Part shown: piece after piece, positions 36,783 to 44,984 of the stretch | How positions within the stretch are numbered: position 1 is the first letter of the stretch | Layout of the letters: every line of letters begins with the position of its first letter | NCBI GenBank assembly: GCA_016927315.1 | Contig: JAFGMV010000049.1 | Span: 1 to 64,000 of the forward strand | Origin: Anaerolineales bacterium | GTDB lineage: Bacteria > Chloroflexota > Anaerolineae > Anaerolineales > Villigracilaceae | Direction: 5' to 3' | DNA length: 64,000 bases | The notes under the pieces: generated by a model | The model's database searches: none | The model's input: the letters and a program-made list of their open reading frames with translations, nothing else | Told to the model about the DNA's origin: nothing | Made by a program: the position numbers and the translations under genes

Positions 36783-38051
36783 TTAATCTCGTTTGAACCT
36801 TGAATAATCAGGTTTTGGCATATGCATACCAGAGACAGGCAGACCATTCAAAGCACGGACTTTCAATGAAAGTCCATACAGGTTGATGAAGCCTTCTGCG
36901 TCACTCTGGTCGTAGACGTCTTCCTGCCCAAAGGTGGCGAAATCTTCACGGTACAAGCTGAATTGGCTCTTGCGTCCAACTGGTATTACATTACCTTTGT
37001 AAAGCTTAAGTCGGGCAATCCCTGTTACCGGTCCTTGTGTGCTGTCTACGAAGGCATCCAGGGCTTCTCTCAGTGGCGTAAACCATAAACCATTGTATGT
37101 CAATTCTGCATATTTAAGGGCAGTTAAATCCTTGAAACGGATCGTTTCACTATCAAGGACGAGGGATTCAATTTCCCGATGTGCGGTCATCAGGATGGTC
37201 CCACCGGGTGTTTCGTAGACACCGTGTGATTTCATTCCGACCAGCCGATTTTCTACGATATCTACCCGGCCTATTCCATGGGCGCCGCCAAGGGCATTCA
37301 GGCGTGTGATCAGGGCTGCAGACGAGAGCTTTTCTCCATTGATGGCAACCGGTGTGCCGGACTCAAATTCAATCTCAACATAGGCGGGTTCATCCGGGGC
37401 GTCTTCAGGAGAAGCGCTTAGTTGGAACATCGATTCTTCCGGTTCGTTCCATGGATCTTCCAACAGACCGCCTTCATGGGAAAGGTGCCAGAGATTGGCG
37501 TCACGGCTGTAGATCGATTTTTTCGTAGATGTAACCTGGATATTTCGTTCATTGGCATAGTCGATGGCGTCTTCTCGAGAGCGGATATCCCATTCCCGCC
37601 AGGGGGCAATAACCTTTAGACGGGGATCAAGGGCCATGACTGTTAATTCGAAACGCACCTGGTCGTTGCCTTTGCCAGTCGCTCCATGTGCGATGGCATC
37701 GCAGCCGGTTTCATGGGCAACATCCACCATATGTTTGGCGATTAAAGGGCGAGCTACAGAGGTGCCAAGCAAGTATTTTCGTTCGTAGATCGCCCCTGAG
37801 CGCATCAGGGGGAAGAGATAATCGCTTGCAAATTCTTCCCGCAGATCCCTGATGACCAATTGGCTGGCGCCGCTGGCTTTGGCTTTTTGGTCCAGGCCGC
37901 TCAAGTCGTCACCCTGTCCGACATCAGCAGTAAAGCAGACCACTTCGCAGTCGTAATTTTCTTTTAACCAGGGAACAATGACTGAGGTGTCCAGCCCTCC
38001 CGAATAAGCAAGTACAACTTTGTTGATTTTCGGTTTTGGTTTTGCTTGCAT
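36783..38051 (-). CDS. argG: Argininosuccinate synthase
   Basis: 422 residues, full length, with the PP-loop [11 protein letters not shown] near residue 14 and the conserved [14 protein letters not shown]. It joins citrulline and aspartate using ATP. First structural gene after the arginine leader and attenuator, with a TGGAGG ribosome site. argF (ornithine carbamoyltransferase) is not in the window and must lie elsewhere. Confidence 0.97.
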   Translation of the reverse strand: MQAKPKPKINKVVLAYSGGLDTSVIVPWLKENYDCEVVCFTADVGQGDDLSGLDQKAKASGASQLVIRDLREEFASDYLFPLMRSGAIYERKYLLGTSVARPLIAKHMVDVAHETGCDAIAHGATGKGNDQVRFELTVMALDPRLKVIAPWREWDIRSREDAIDYANERNIQVTSTKKSIYSRDANLWHLSHEGGLLEDPWNEPEESMFQLSASPEDAPDEPAYVEIEFESGTPVAINGEKLSSAALITRLNALGGAHGIGRVDIVENRLVGMKSHGVYETPGGTILMTAHREIESLVLDSETIRFKDLTALKYAELTYNGLWFTPLREALDAFVDSTQGPVTGIARLKLYKGNVIPVGRKSQFSLYREDFATFGQEDVYDQSDAEGFINLYGLSLKVRALNGLPVSGMHMPKPDYSRFKRD

Positions 38052-38100
38052 AACGCCTCCAGATGAGTGTCTGTGTTGGGTAGATTTCTATGTTAATTTT

Positions 38101-38132
38101 ACAAAAAAGCAGCCCTCCCGGGAAGGAGGGCT
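38101..38132 (-). terminator. Attenuator terminator before argG
   Basis: On the minus strand CAGCCCTCC / GGAGGGCTG (9 bp, loop TTCCCG) followed by CTTTTTTG. The leader ORF contains GGATGGGCT (38198-38190), which can pair with the left arm AGCCCTCC with one bulged T and so act as antiterminator; CCCACC (38216-38211) just after the Arg codons can pair with GGATGGG and would compete. CAGGG/CCCTG around the leader stop is another small hairpin. Pairings found by eye. Confidence 0.7.
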
Positions 38133-38168
38133 GGTAACGTTCGCCTGGCTGGTTCTCGTCCAGGGTTA

Positions 38169-38255
38169 TTATCCCTGTCCATGAACAAAAGCCCATCCTT
38201 TTGATGAAGAGGTGGGATTGGGACGACGAGCGCGACGAATCTTGGTATCGGTCAT
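38169..38255 (-). CDS. Arginine leader peptide (MTDTKIRRARRPNP...)
   Basis: A 28-codon ORF with CGT CGC GCT CGT CGT (Arg-Arg-Ala-Arg-Arg) at codons 7-11, directly in front of argG and upstream of an intrinsic terminator. There is no ribosome site: the predicted transcription start lies only a few bases upstream, so it would be translated from an almost leaderless RNA. I infer that low arginyl-tRNA stalls the ribosome over codons 7-11, masks 38216-38211 and favours antitermination. Confidence 0.65.
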   Translation of the reverse strand: MTDTKIRRARRPNPTSSSKGWAFVHGQG

Positions 38256-38265
38256 AGCATTTGAA

Positions 38266-38294
38266 AGTGTAGCATTTGTATTCGCATATGTCAA
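38266..38294 (-). promoter_or_regulatory. Promoter of the arginine operon
   Basis: On the minus strand TTGACA (38294-38289), 17 bases, TACACT (38271-38266). The start site would be near 38260, three to seven bases before the leader ATG at 38255, implying a leaderless or nearly leaderless transcript. An overlapping ATG-CTA-TGA (38260-38252) lies just before it. Confidence 0.75.
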
Positions 38295-38395
38295 CGGCCT
38301 GTGTTTATTTTGATGTTTTTTTTATATTTTGTTAATTGGTTTAACCTGAAACAGCAGAGTCATCCAAGGAATAATGAAAAGCAGCGTTACTTTTT

Positions 38396-38424
38396 ATGAC
38401 AATAATTGTTAATTGTTGTAGAAT
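38396..38424 (+). promoter_or_regulatory. Promoter of the DUF805 gene
   Basis: ATGACA (38396-38401), 17 bases, TAGAAT (38419-38424). Divergent from the arginine promoter by about 100 bases. Confidence 0.5.
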
Positions 38425-38475
38425 TATGTTAGTGAACGTGTAGTCTTTTCAGATCTTCTTTGTAGGAGGCAAAAA

Positions 38476-38847
38476 GTGAATTGGTACCTGGCAGTAATGA
38501 AGAAATATGTTGAGTTCAGCGGGCGCGCAAGGAGAAAAGAATACTGGATGTTTGTTCTGTTCAATGTCATTTTTTCCGTTGTGGCTATCGGTCTGGATAA
38601 TCTGTTTGGAACCTTCGATTCAGAGACTGGCAGCGGATTGGTCTCCGGGCTGTATAGCCTGGCTGTTCTGTTGCCCGCGTTAGCAGTTCTTGTTAGAAGG
38701 CTGCATGATATTGGAAAAAGCGGCTGGTGGTGGTTCATCATATTGATACCCCTGGCCGGACCGATCTGGTTGATAATTCTTCTGGCGACAGAAGGCCAGG
38801 CTGGTGAAAACCAATATGGCCTTAACCCCAAGCAAGCGGCTGCCTGA
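38476..38847 (+). CDS. DUF805 family membrane protein
   Basis: 123 residues, GTG start after TAGGAGG. The pattern YVEFSGRARRKEYWMFVLF and VRRLHDIGKSGWWWFI is the DUF805 signature, with three to four membrane helices. Function in bacteria is unknown. It stands alone with its own promoter and terminator. Confidence 0.88.
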   Translation: MNWYLAVMKKYVEFSGRARRKEYWMFVLFNVIFSVVAIGLDNLFGTFDSETGSGLVSGLYSLAVLLPALAVLVRRLHDIGKSGWWWFIILIPLAGPIWLIILLATEGQAGENQYGLNPKQAAA

Positions 38848-38877
38848 TCTTGATCAGGTAAGTGTATCCATTAAGTC

Positions 38878-38908
38878 AAAAGCTCTCTTGATCGGAGAGC
38901 TTTTTTTT
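38878..38908 (+). terminator. Intrinsic terminator after the DUF805 gene
   Basis: AAAAGCTCTC (38878-38887), 7-nt loop, GAGAGCTTTT (38895-38904), then further T residues. Confidence 0.85.
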
Positions 38909-38952
38909 GATAGTTCATTAGGATCCCCTGGCTTGGGTTGTGGAAAAAGAGC

Positions 38953-39162
38953 CTATTGAATAACAGCCGGAAGGATGAACACCTCCATCAATTCCCTCGG
39001 GATTGGAAAATCCGGGTCTTCCAGGCTGGCCGTAATAACCACGACCATGTCTAAATCGGGGAGAACATAAATATACTGCCCGCCAAAGCCATGGGCGGAA
39101 TAACCTCCAAAGTTATCGATCCACCATAGATACCCGTAGCCATCCTCCTCGGCGGCATTCAT
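38953..39162 (-). pseudogene. C-terminal remnant of a beta-lactamase-like serine hydrolase
   Basis: A 69-codon frame reading YGYLWWIDNFGGYSAHGFGGQYIYVLPDL followed by VVVITASLEDPDF. This is the last part of the class C beta-lactamase/penicillin-binding protein-related serine hydrolases (the HGFGGQ box is the KTG-equivalent). The rest of the gene (about 350 residues, with the SxxK motif) is absent, and the frame breaks just upstream near 39165. It lies 30 bases after lysX and is a dead fragment. Confidence 0.75.
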
Positions 39163-39192
39163 CTTTTTGTAGGTCGGCTTGTGGACTGAAAG

Positions 39193-40032
39193 TTACCCGG
39201 CCTGCGCGATCACATACGCCGCCATTTTTTCCGGGATATTGACCCCGGTGGTGCTGATGCTGTTGCGGAACTCCATTGTGTGGTTGACTTCGTTGACAGT
39301 CAGGCCTTGTCCGCTTTCGAACAGGTCGATTGCGAGCAGTCCCTCCCCGATTGCTGCTGTCGTTTGCCGGCATAATTCGGCAATCTCCGGAGTTACCGGA
39401 CAGTTGCTGGCCTGCCCGCCGCGGGCGGTATTTGTGATCCAATTATCGGATGCGCGGTAAATTGCACAGATACATTCTTTACCGACGACGAATGCCCGGA
39501 TATCGCGGCCTGGCTTTTCGATGTATTCCTGGATATAGAAGATCTGATGATTGATCCCTAATGCGGCTTTATGTTCGATGACTGTCTCGGCCATGGCAGG
39601 GTTTTCGATTTTTGCCAGTAAGCGTCCCCAAGAACCAACCACTGGTTTGAGCACACAGGGATATCCGATAGCATCCACGGCTTCCAGGGCGGTCTTCTGG
39701 TCAAAAGCCATCAGGACACGCGGGGTGGATACCCCGGCTTGAACCAGCAACTGGCTGGTGATGTATTTGTCTCCACAGCGTTCAGCGACTGCGGCGGTAT
39801 TCACTACCTGGACGCCATTGGCTTCGAATATCCGGGATATATATAGACCGCGTGAATTGGAAACAGATCGTTCGAGCACCACATCCACGTCAACCGGCTT
39901 GTGGTCGATTTCGAAATAACTGCCCCCGTCGTTGATGCGAACGATTTCAACATCTTTGCGTTTGTTCAATTCTTCGATCAGCAGTTTCTCCTCCACACGG
40001 ATACGTGAGTGCAGGAATCCGATTCGTAACAT
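39193..40032 (-). CDS. lysX: LysX, alpha-aminoadipate-LysW ligase (second LysX paralogue)
   Basis: 279 residues starting [21 protein letters not shown]-grasp ligase with [38 protein letters not shown] and [11 protein letters not shown]. It lies two bases after lysB at the end of the homocitrate-homoisocitrate operon, so it most likely charges alpha-aminoadipate onto LysW, the carrier encoded 4 kb away in the arginine operon. It is similar throughout to the copy at 34192, consistent with duplication and specialisation. Confidence 0.83.
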   Translation of the reverse strand: MLRIGFLHSRIRVEEKLLIEELNKRKDVEIVRINDGGSYFEIDHKPVDVDVVLERSVSNSRGLYISRIFEANGVQVVNTAAVAERCGDKYITSQLLVQAGVSTPRVLMAFDQKTALEAVDAIGYPCVLKPVVGSWGRLLAKIENPAMAETVIEHKAALGINHQIFYIQEYIEKPGRDIRAFVVGKECICAIYRASDNWITNTARGGQASNCPVTPEIAELCRQTTAAIGEGLLAIDLFESGQGLTVNEVNHTMEFRNSISTTGVNIPEKMAAYVIAQAG

Positions 40033-40034
40033 GG

Positions 40035-41237
40035 TTATCTCCCAAGTCTTTCTATGATCGCTGCTGCTAACTGGTCGGTTGAGGCGGCTCCCTGTTGGAT
40101 AGCATCTGGTCCGCCTTTAAGTCTGAGCATGTCGTATGTGTATGCCTTTCCATCAGAAACGATGCCATTGATTGCCCGGCGGATAGCAGCGCTTTTTTCC
40201 ATTTCGCCCAGGTGTTCAAGCAGCATGCAGCCGCTCAGGATCATGGCAAGTGGATTGACGATCGCTGGAACTAGGTTTCCATATTTGGGTGCTGAGCCAT
40301 GGGTGGGTTCAAATACAGCTACCTCTTTTCCTACATTGGCGCTGCAGGCAAAACCCAGACCTCCCACAAGCCCGGCGAATCCGTCGGAAATGATATCGCC
40401 GAACATGTTCCCGGCAACGATGACTCCATAGTCTTCGGGGTTCTTCGTGATCCACATCATCATGGCATCGATGTTGGTATCCCAAAGCTGGATATGCGGG
40501 TATTCTTTCTGGATGCGCTGTCCTGTTCGCAGCAGCATACCGGAAGTTTCCCTTAGTACGTTGGGCTTTTCGCATATGGTTACAGATTTGTAGCCGTGTT
40601 TGTCTGCGTAGGAAAACGCTTCTTTCAAAACTCTTTCGCAGGCAGCCAGCGTAAAGATCCGCGATGAAATGGCCAGTTCTTCTCCGGGAACACCGGCGAA
40701 ATCCTTGAATTTTGGATGGAAATTGAAGGCCTGGCGTATATTTTCCGGGGGATTGGTCCATTCCACACCGCAGTAGAGCCCTTCTGTGTTTTGACGGAAT
40801 ATGACCACATCGATATCGGGTTCTTCAATAGCGCCGCCTGCGCCCCGGCGGATGAAATTAAGCGGGTTTCCGGGGATAGTCTGGCAGGGACGGATGCAGA
40901 TATCGAGCTGGAATTTCTGGCGCAGTTCCACGATCGGGCTGTAGTAGGTAAGTCCTTTGTCCTGTAGTTCGGGCGCCAGTTCCTTGGCAGCCTCATTCTT
41001 CGGTTTCGATGTAATTGCGCCGAACAGCCCAATTTTGTGCTGCTGGAGAAGTTCTATGGTGCGGTTTGGTAGGGGATTGCCTTCCTCGCACCAGAATTGC
41101 CAGCCGATGTCGGCGTGGACATACTCCGCCTCGAACCCGGCTTCTTCTAATACTCTGATGGCTGCCGGCAGGACAACTTTGCCAATCCCGTCTCCGGGCA
41201 TCGATACAATGGTTGGTTTGTTCACACTTTGGTTCAT
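40035..41237 (-). CDS. lysB: Isocitrate/homoisocitrate dehydrogenase family protein
   Basis: 400 residues of the beta-decarboxylating dehydrogenase family: [10 protein letters not shown] at the N-terminus, [14 protein letters not shown], the metal-binding region [18 protein letters not shown] and [11 protein letters not shown]. By operon position after homoaconitase genes it should oxidise homoisocitrate to 2-oxoadipate; isocitrate dehydrogenase activity cannot be excluded, since the length and the FRQNTEG segment also resemble NADP-isocitrate dehydrogenases. The start lies four bases after lysU with AAGGAC. Confidence 0.8.
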   Translation of the reverse strand: MNQSVNKPTIVSMPGDGIGKVVLPAAIRVLEEAGFEAEYVHADIGWQFWCEEGNPLPNRTIELLQQHKIGLFGAITSKPKNEAAKELAPELQDKGLTYYSPIVELRQKFQLDICIRPCQTIPGNPLNFIRRGAGGAIEEPDIDVVIFRQNTEGLYCGVEWTNPPENIRQAFNFHPKFKDFAGVPGEELAISSRIFTLAACERVLKEAFSYADKHGYKSVTICEKPNVLRETSGMLLRTGQRIQKEYPHIQLWDTNIDAMMMWITKNPEDYGVIVAGNMFGDIISDGFAGLVGGLGFACSANVGKEVAVFEPTHGSAPKYGNLVPAIVNPLAMILSGCMLLEHLGEMEKSAAIRRAINGIVSDGKAYTYDMLRLKGGPDAIQQGAASTDQLAAAIIERLGR

Positions 41238-41241
41238 GTCC

Positions 41242-41739
41242 TTAGCCCATTAACTCCTGGATATCGTGTTCTTTCAGGAAATTGACGATCCCGCCGGCTT
41301 CAGCAATCCGGATCACAAAATCGGGGAGCGGATTGGCCTGGTAGCTGGTTCCTTTGGTCTGGTTGGTGATCACACCGCTCGAAAGATTGACCTCAACCAG
41401 GTCTCCTTCTGTAATGTCATCCACTGCCGGGGGGCATTCCAGGATCGGCAGACCGATGTTGACGGAGTTGCGGAAGAAAATTCGCGCATAGGACTTGGCG
41501 ATCACACATTTGACCTGTGAGCCCTTGATCGCAATGGGTGCATGCTCCCGGGAGGAGCCGCAGCCGAAATTCTGTCCGCCGACAACGATATCACCGGGTT
41601 GTACCTGCTCTGGGAATTCCGGTTTTACCTCACAAAAGACATGTTCGGCAAGTTCTAGTGGATCAATTGTAATGTTGTAGCGTCCGGGAATAATCTCATC
41701 CGTATTCATATTGTCTTCGAATGTCCATGCTTTTCCCAT
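41242..41739 (-). CDS. lysU: Homoaconitase small subunit
   Basis: 165 residues of the LeuD/LysU swivel domain, with [20 protein letters not shown] and FFRNSVNIGLPI. The short loop between NMNTDEIIPGRY and the active site marks the group that includes archaeal and Thermus homoaconitase small subunits. It starts one base after lysT and pairs with it to isomerise homocitrate to homoisocitrate. A separate LeuD exists in the branched-chain operon. Confidence 0.87.
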   Translation of the reverse strand: MGKAWTFEDNMNTDEIIPGRYNITIDPLELAEHVFCEVKPEFPEQVQPGDIVVGGQNFGCGSSREHAPIAIKGSQVKCVIAKSYARIFFRNSVNIGLPILECPPAVDDITEGDLVEVNLSSGVITNQTKGTSYQANPLPDFVIRIAEAGGIVNFLKEHDIQELMG

Positions 41740-41740
41740 G

Positions 41741-42994
41741 TCAGTTCTCCTGGATTGTACGCGGGTCGGTGATCCTGCCTGTCAGGGCAGATGCGGCTGC
41801 CGTTGCAGGACTAGACAGGTAGATCTCAGCCTCTGGGCTGCCCATGCGGCCAATGAAATTACGGTTCATGGTGGTCAGGGCGCGTTCCCCGGCGGCCAGG
41901 ATTCCACCATGCCTGCCGATGCAGGCGCCGCATCCCGGTTGAGTGACCGTACAACCGGCTTGCATCAGGGTCTCGATCAGACCGTTCTTGAGCGCCTTTT
42001 CGTAGATGCGGTTGCTGGCCGGGGTGACGATCACGTGGGTATAATCATGGACCCGTTTACCTTTGAGGATCGAGGCGGCAACTACCAAGTCTTCATAACG
42101 GGCATTGGTGCAGGTACCGATGTAGACCTGGTGGATTTCCAGACCTTCTACTCCGGCGATTGGACTGACATTGTCGACATCCGGATGGCAGGCGACCTGT
42201 GGCGTCAATGCAGAGACATCGAAATTTACCACGCTTTCGTAAACCGGGTGAACCGGCTGGATGATATCAAATGGTCCTTCGGCGCAGGTTTCATTTTCGA
42301 GATAGTCGATTGTGGTCTGGTCAGCGGCGATCAATCCGCATTTGGCGCCGACCTCAGTTGACATGTTAGAGAATATGATGCGCTCGTGCATCGGCAGATT
42401 GTCAATGTACTCCCCGCCGAATTCAATCGAGCGGTAGGTGCCTCCGTCCATCCCTAGTTCGCCGGTGATATGGAGCATGACATCCTTGGCGTAGACTCCC
42501 GGCTGGGTCTGTCCGGTCACTTCTACCCGGATCGTTTCCGGAACGCGGAACCAGGCTTTCCCGGTTACCCAGCCAACGCCTATTTCGGTTGAACCCAGTC
42601 CTGTCCCGAATGCGCCCAGGGCGCCGTACGTATTGGAATGAGAATCCGCACCGATCACGATCGCACCCGGGGCGATAAAACCTTCTTCGATCATGACCTG
42701 GTGGCAGACGCCCTGTTTGAACAGGAAGGGCAGCTCCTGTTCTTTGACGAAATCGATGATCATCCTGTGGTTGCCGGCGGCCATCAGGTTGGGAGCCGGG
42801 TAGGCATGGTCAAAGTGCAGGACAATACGGTTCTTGTCATGGATCGGTTTGCCGATATTGCGGAAGGCTTTGATGGCCAGGGGTGTGGTATTGTCGTGGC
42901 TCATCATATAATCTGCATCGACCATCACGATTTCACCGGCCTGCACCGGTTTGCCTGCTTTGCGTGACAAGATCTCTTCAATCAATGTACCCAT
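41741..42994 (-). CDS. lysT: Homoaconitase large subunit
   Basis: 417 residues of the aconitase family with three expected Fe-S cysteines (IGTCTNARYEDL and QPGCGACIGRHGG). The length and the ADSHSNTYGALGAFGTGLG segment fit the short LeuC2/LysT group of archaea and Thermus, not the longer LeuC that occurs in the branched-chain operon. Located between homocitrate synthase and lysU, it is assigned to lysine synthesis. Starts two bases after hcs. Confidence 0.88.
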   Translation of the reverse strand: MGTLIEEILSRKAGKPVQAGEIVMVDADYMMSHDNTTPLAIKAFRNIGKPIHDKNRIVLHFDHAYPAPNLMAAGNHRMIIDFVKEQELPFLFKQGVCHQVMIEEGFIAPGAIVIGADSHSNTYGALGAFGTGLGSTEIGVGWVTGKAWFRVPETIRVEVTGQTQPGVYAKDVMLHITGELGMDGGTYRSIEFGGEYIDNLPMHERIIFSNMSTEVGAKCGLIAADQTTIDYLENETCAEGPFDIIQPVHPVYESVVNFDVSALTPQVACHPDVDNVSPIAGVEGLEIHQVYIGTCTNARYEDLVVAASILKGKRVHDYTHVIVTPASNRIYEKALKNGLIETLMQAGCTVTQPGCGACIGRHGGILAAGERALTTMNRNFIGRMGSPEAEIYLSSPATAAASALTGRITDPRTIQEN

Positions 42995-42996
42995 AA

Positions 42997-44394
42997 TTAT
43001 TGTTCCTTGCTGTTACCGTTTTTTACGGCATATTTTTTCAAGATCAGACGGGTTTCTGTCTGTTTGACGCCGGGGATGGTGCGGATCTCTTCGATCAGGT
43101 TGTTCAATTCGTGTACGTCCCTGGCCTTGACCACCGAATTGATATCGTAGTCGCCAGTGATTTCATAAACACTGCTGACGTTTTTGAAGTTGCGCATCCT
43201 GCGGACGACCAAACTGGTGTAAATATGGGATTCAGCTTCGATCTGGACGATGGCATGGATGTCACGTGGAATGGCGTCGATCACTTTCCCGGTCACTTGT
43301 TCTGCGATCTCGACAATGTCGGTATCGAAGAGCAGTTTCCTTTCATCACCGATGTTTTTGATCTCATCCACAATACGCTGCAGCTCTTCGTCACTGACGG
43401 TGATGCCGTACTCCTCCAGGCGGGATACGACGGCGCGCTTGCCGGTATATTTATCGATTACAATCTTGCGCTCGCGGCCGACCAGTTCGGGGTTGATGCT
43501 TTCGTAAGTGCTGGGGTTCTTGAGTACGCCATTGGTGTGCACCCCAGACTTATGGCTGAAGGCATTTTGACCTGTGATCGGTTTATTGGGCGCAGAAAAG
43601 AAGCCCGAGACTTTTTCGACATAAGAGGCCAGGGAGACCAGCTGGGTCAGGTCGTATTTATGTTCTCCTTCTAACTGGTGAAAGGCTACGATGGTGGTGC
43701 TCAGGTCTGGGATGCCGGTTCTCTCCCCCATGCTGTTGACGGTGGTGTGGATGCAATCAGCGCCGCCGCGGATTCCGGCCATTGCATTGGCAAGCGCCAG
43801 GCCGAGATCGTCGTGGCAGTGCAGATCGATTTTGCACGGCAGCAGTTTCTCGCGTAGTTTGAGGATATTTTCGTGCATACTATGGGGCTGCATGATTCCC
43901 AGTGTATCCGCGTAGCTGATGCGGTCGGCTCCCGCTTCGATGGCTGCATTGCAGATCTGCACCAGGAAATCGAAATCAGTACGGGTGGCGTCCTCCGGGG
44001 TATAGCGGACCTTCAGACCCAGGCTGCGGGCGTACTGGACGTGTTCCCGGACGATGTCAATGGCTTCATCCTGGGAGCGGTTAGTTTTCGATTCAAGGTG
44101 GATCTTGGAAGTGGCGTAAAAGACCGCTACCCGGTCTGCCCCCAAGTCGCTGGCCTTTTTGATGCCGCTGCGGGTGGCCATGGAGTGGGCTACAATTTCT
44201 GCCTTCAGTTTCAGCCCGGCGATCTTCTCGATTGCAGCGGCTACGTTGGGAGAGACGCTTGGGTCGCCGGCTTCTATCATTTCCACGCCGATCAGGTCCA
44301 GGCGCCTGGCGATCTCCATCTTTTCTTCCACCTGGAAATTGACGTAAGGAGTCTGCTCGCCTTCCCGTAAGGTTGTGTCCAGGATTTCTACCAT
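42997..44394 (-). CDS. hcs: Homocitrate synthase with C-terminal RAM (Lrp/AsnC-type) domain
   Basis: 465 residues starting MVEILDTTLREGEQTPYVNF after AAGGAGC. The DRE-TIM barrel has DTTLREGEQ, LHCHDDLGLALAN and HKSGVHTNGV. The C-terminus from about residue 385 (ESHIYTSLVVRRMRNFKNV...VKARDVHELNNLIEEI) matches the RAM ligand-binding domain of Lrp/AsnC regulators instead of the LeuA dimer domain, a layout described for homocitrate synthases of Sulfolobales. It condenses acetyl-CoA with 2-oxoglutarate. The RAM domain suggests allosteric control by an amino acid, presumably lysine. First gene after the lysine leader and terminator. Confidence 0.85.
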   Translation of the reverse strand: MVEILDTTLREGEQTPYVNFQVEEKMEIARRLDLIGVEMIEAGDPSVSPNVAAAIEKIAGLKLKAEIVAHSMATRSGIKKASDLGADRVAVFYATSKIHLESKTNRSQDEAIDIVREHVQYARSLGLKVRYTPEDATRTDFDFLVQICNAAIEAGADRISYADTLGIMQPHSMHENILKLREKLLPCKIDLHCHDDLGLALANAMAGIRGGADCIHTTVNSMGERTGIPDLSTTIVAFHQLEGEHKYDLTQLVSLASYVEKVSGFFSAPNKPITGQNAFSHKSGVHTNGVLKNPSTYESINPELVGRERKIVIDKYTGKRAVVSRLEEYGITVSDEELQRIVDEIKNIGDERKLLFDTDIVEIAEQVTGKVIDAIPRDIHAIVQIEAESHIYTSLVVRRMRNFKNVSSVYEITGDYDINSVVKARDVHELNNLIEEIRTIPGVKQTETRLILKKYAVKNGNSKEQ

Positions 44395-44433
44395 CGTTTT
44401 TGCTCCTTTTTGTTCCTTTATTACAATAGGTTC

Positions 44434-44472
44434 CAAAATAAAAACAGGCTCTCCCGTGTCGGAGAGCCTGTT
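44434..44472 (-). terminator. Attenuator terminator before homocitrate synthase
   Basis: On the minus strand AACAGGCTCTCC / GGAGAGCCTGTT (12 perfect pairs, 6-nt loop) followed by TTTATTTT. Upstream, GCCCACA (44577-44571) pairs with TGTGGGC (44546-44540) inside the leader ORF, and CTTGTGGGC (44548-44540) can pair with GCCAACAGG (44475-44467) at the base of the terminator with one G-U and one mismatch, giving a candidate antiterminator. A second hairpin (GATAC...GTATC with ACAGC/GCTGT) lies between. Confidence 0.75.
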
Positions 44473-44516
44473 GGCGTTCAGGAGGATACAGCCCGTGCTG
44501 TCTTGTTGTATCTAGG

Positions 44517-44621
44517 TTATTCCCGATTTACCAGCAGCGGCCCACAAGTCCGATCTTTGGGAGAAACGGATGTGGGCAGGCGCTTAACCTTGGCGTCGCT
44601 GTACAAAAGGATAAACCGCAT
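44517..44621 (-). CDS. Lysine leader peptide (MRFILLYSDAKVKRLP...)
   Basis: A 34-codon ORF starting nine bases after a -10 box. Lys codons AAG stand at positions 11 and 13 (K-V-K-R) and AAA at 22. The Lys pair lies just before segment 44577-44571, so a ribosome waiting for lysyl-tRNA there would cover it. The lysine content is modest, less striking than in the other three leaders, but position, spacing and a strong terminator behind it fit the same scheme. No ribosome site; nearly leaderless start. Confidence 0.55.
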   Translation of the reverse strand: MRFILLYSDAKVKRLPTSVSPKDRTCGPLLVNRE

Positions 44622-44630
44622 AGTATCTTC

Positions 44631-44659
44631 TTTATATTATTTTTAAGATATTCTGTCAA
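44631..44659 (-). promoter_or_regulatory. Promoter of the lysine operon
   Basis: On the minus strand TTGACA (44659-44654), 17 bases, TATAAA (44636-44631). The start site would fall two to four bases before the leader ATG. Confidence 0.78.
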
Positions 44660-44669
44660 TGACATTTGT

Positions 44670-44689
44670 GTAAACATTTGGTAAACATT
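44670..44689 (-). repeat. AATGTTTAC direct repeat, candidate operator
   Basis: On the minus strand AATGTTTAC occurs twice with an 11-base period (44689-44681 and 44678-44670), ending ten bases before the -35 box of the lysine promoter. The same pair with one change stands in front of the ilv promoter (47031-47050). One helical turn spacing suggests side-by-side binding of a regulator. Confidence 0.55.
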
Positions 44690-44962
44690 CAAATGGTTCT
44701 GGATGCTTATCTGTGCAGGTGAAATCTGATCGTCAACGACCATGCTTTTTCCACAGTCACGCCTCCGTTTAAGCAGTATCACACCGAATACTTGTCCAGG
44801 CGGAAAGCGCCAGGCAGGGGGCAGGTTTTTACCGGCATTTTTGGAGCTGTACCTCGATTAAGTCCTTTGTGTTGATTAATTCACCTTTTGGGTGGCTCAT
44901 CCCTGATTTTGAGAAAGCCGGACGGAGCAGCACCAGGTGTGTCGATTGCAGCGGTTGTGCGT
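44690..44962. other. Gene-free stretch between divergent operons
   Basis: About 270 bases upstream of the lysine promoter and of the aminotransferase gene. No ORF or gene remnant with coding character and no strong hairpin was seen. Confidence 0.45.
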
Positions 44963-44968
44963 TATAAT
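44963..44968 (+). promoter_or_regulatory. -10 element of the aminotransferase-pheA operon
   Basis: TATAAT at 44963-44968, 16 bases before the ATG. No clear -35 partner was seen at 16-18 bases. Confidence 0.45.
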
Positions 44969-44984
44969 GCGGCAGGTTTTCAAG

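Noticed and set aside
44434-44660. Lysine riboswitch (L-box) before homocitrate synthase
   Set aside because: The leader is too short for the five-helix L-box and no conserved L-box core was seen; a translated ORF with Lys codons explains the region better.
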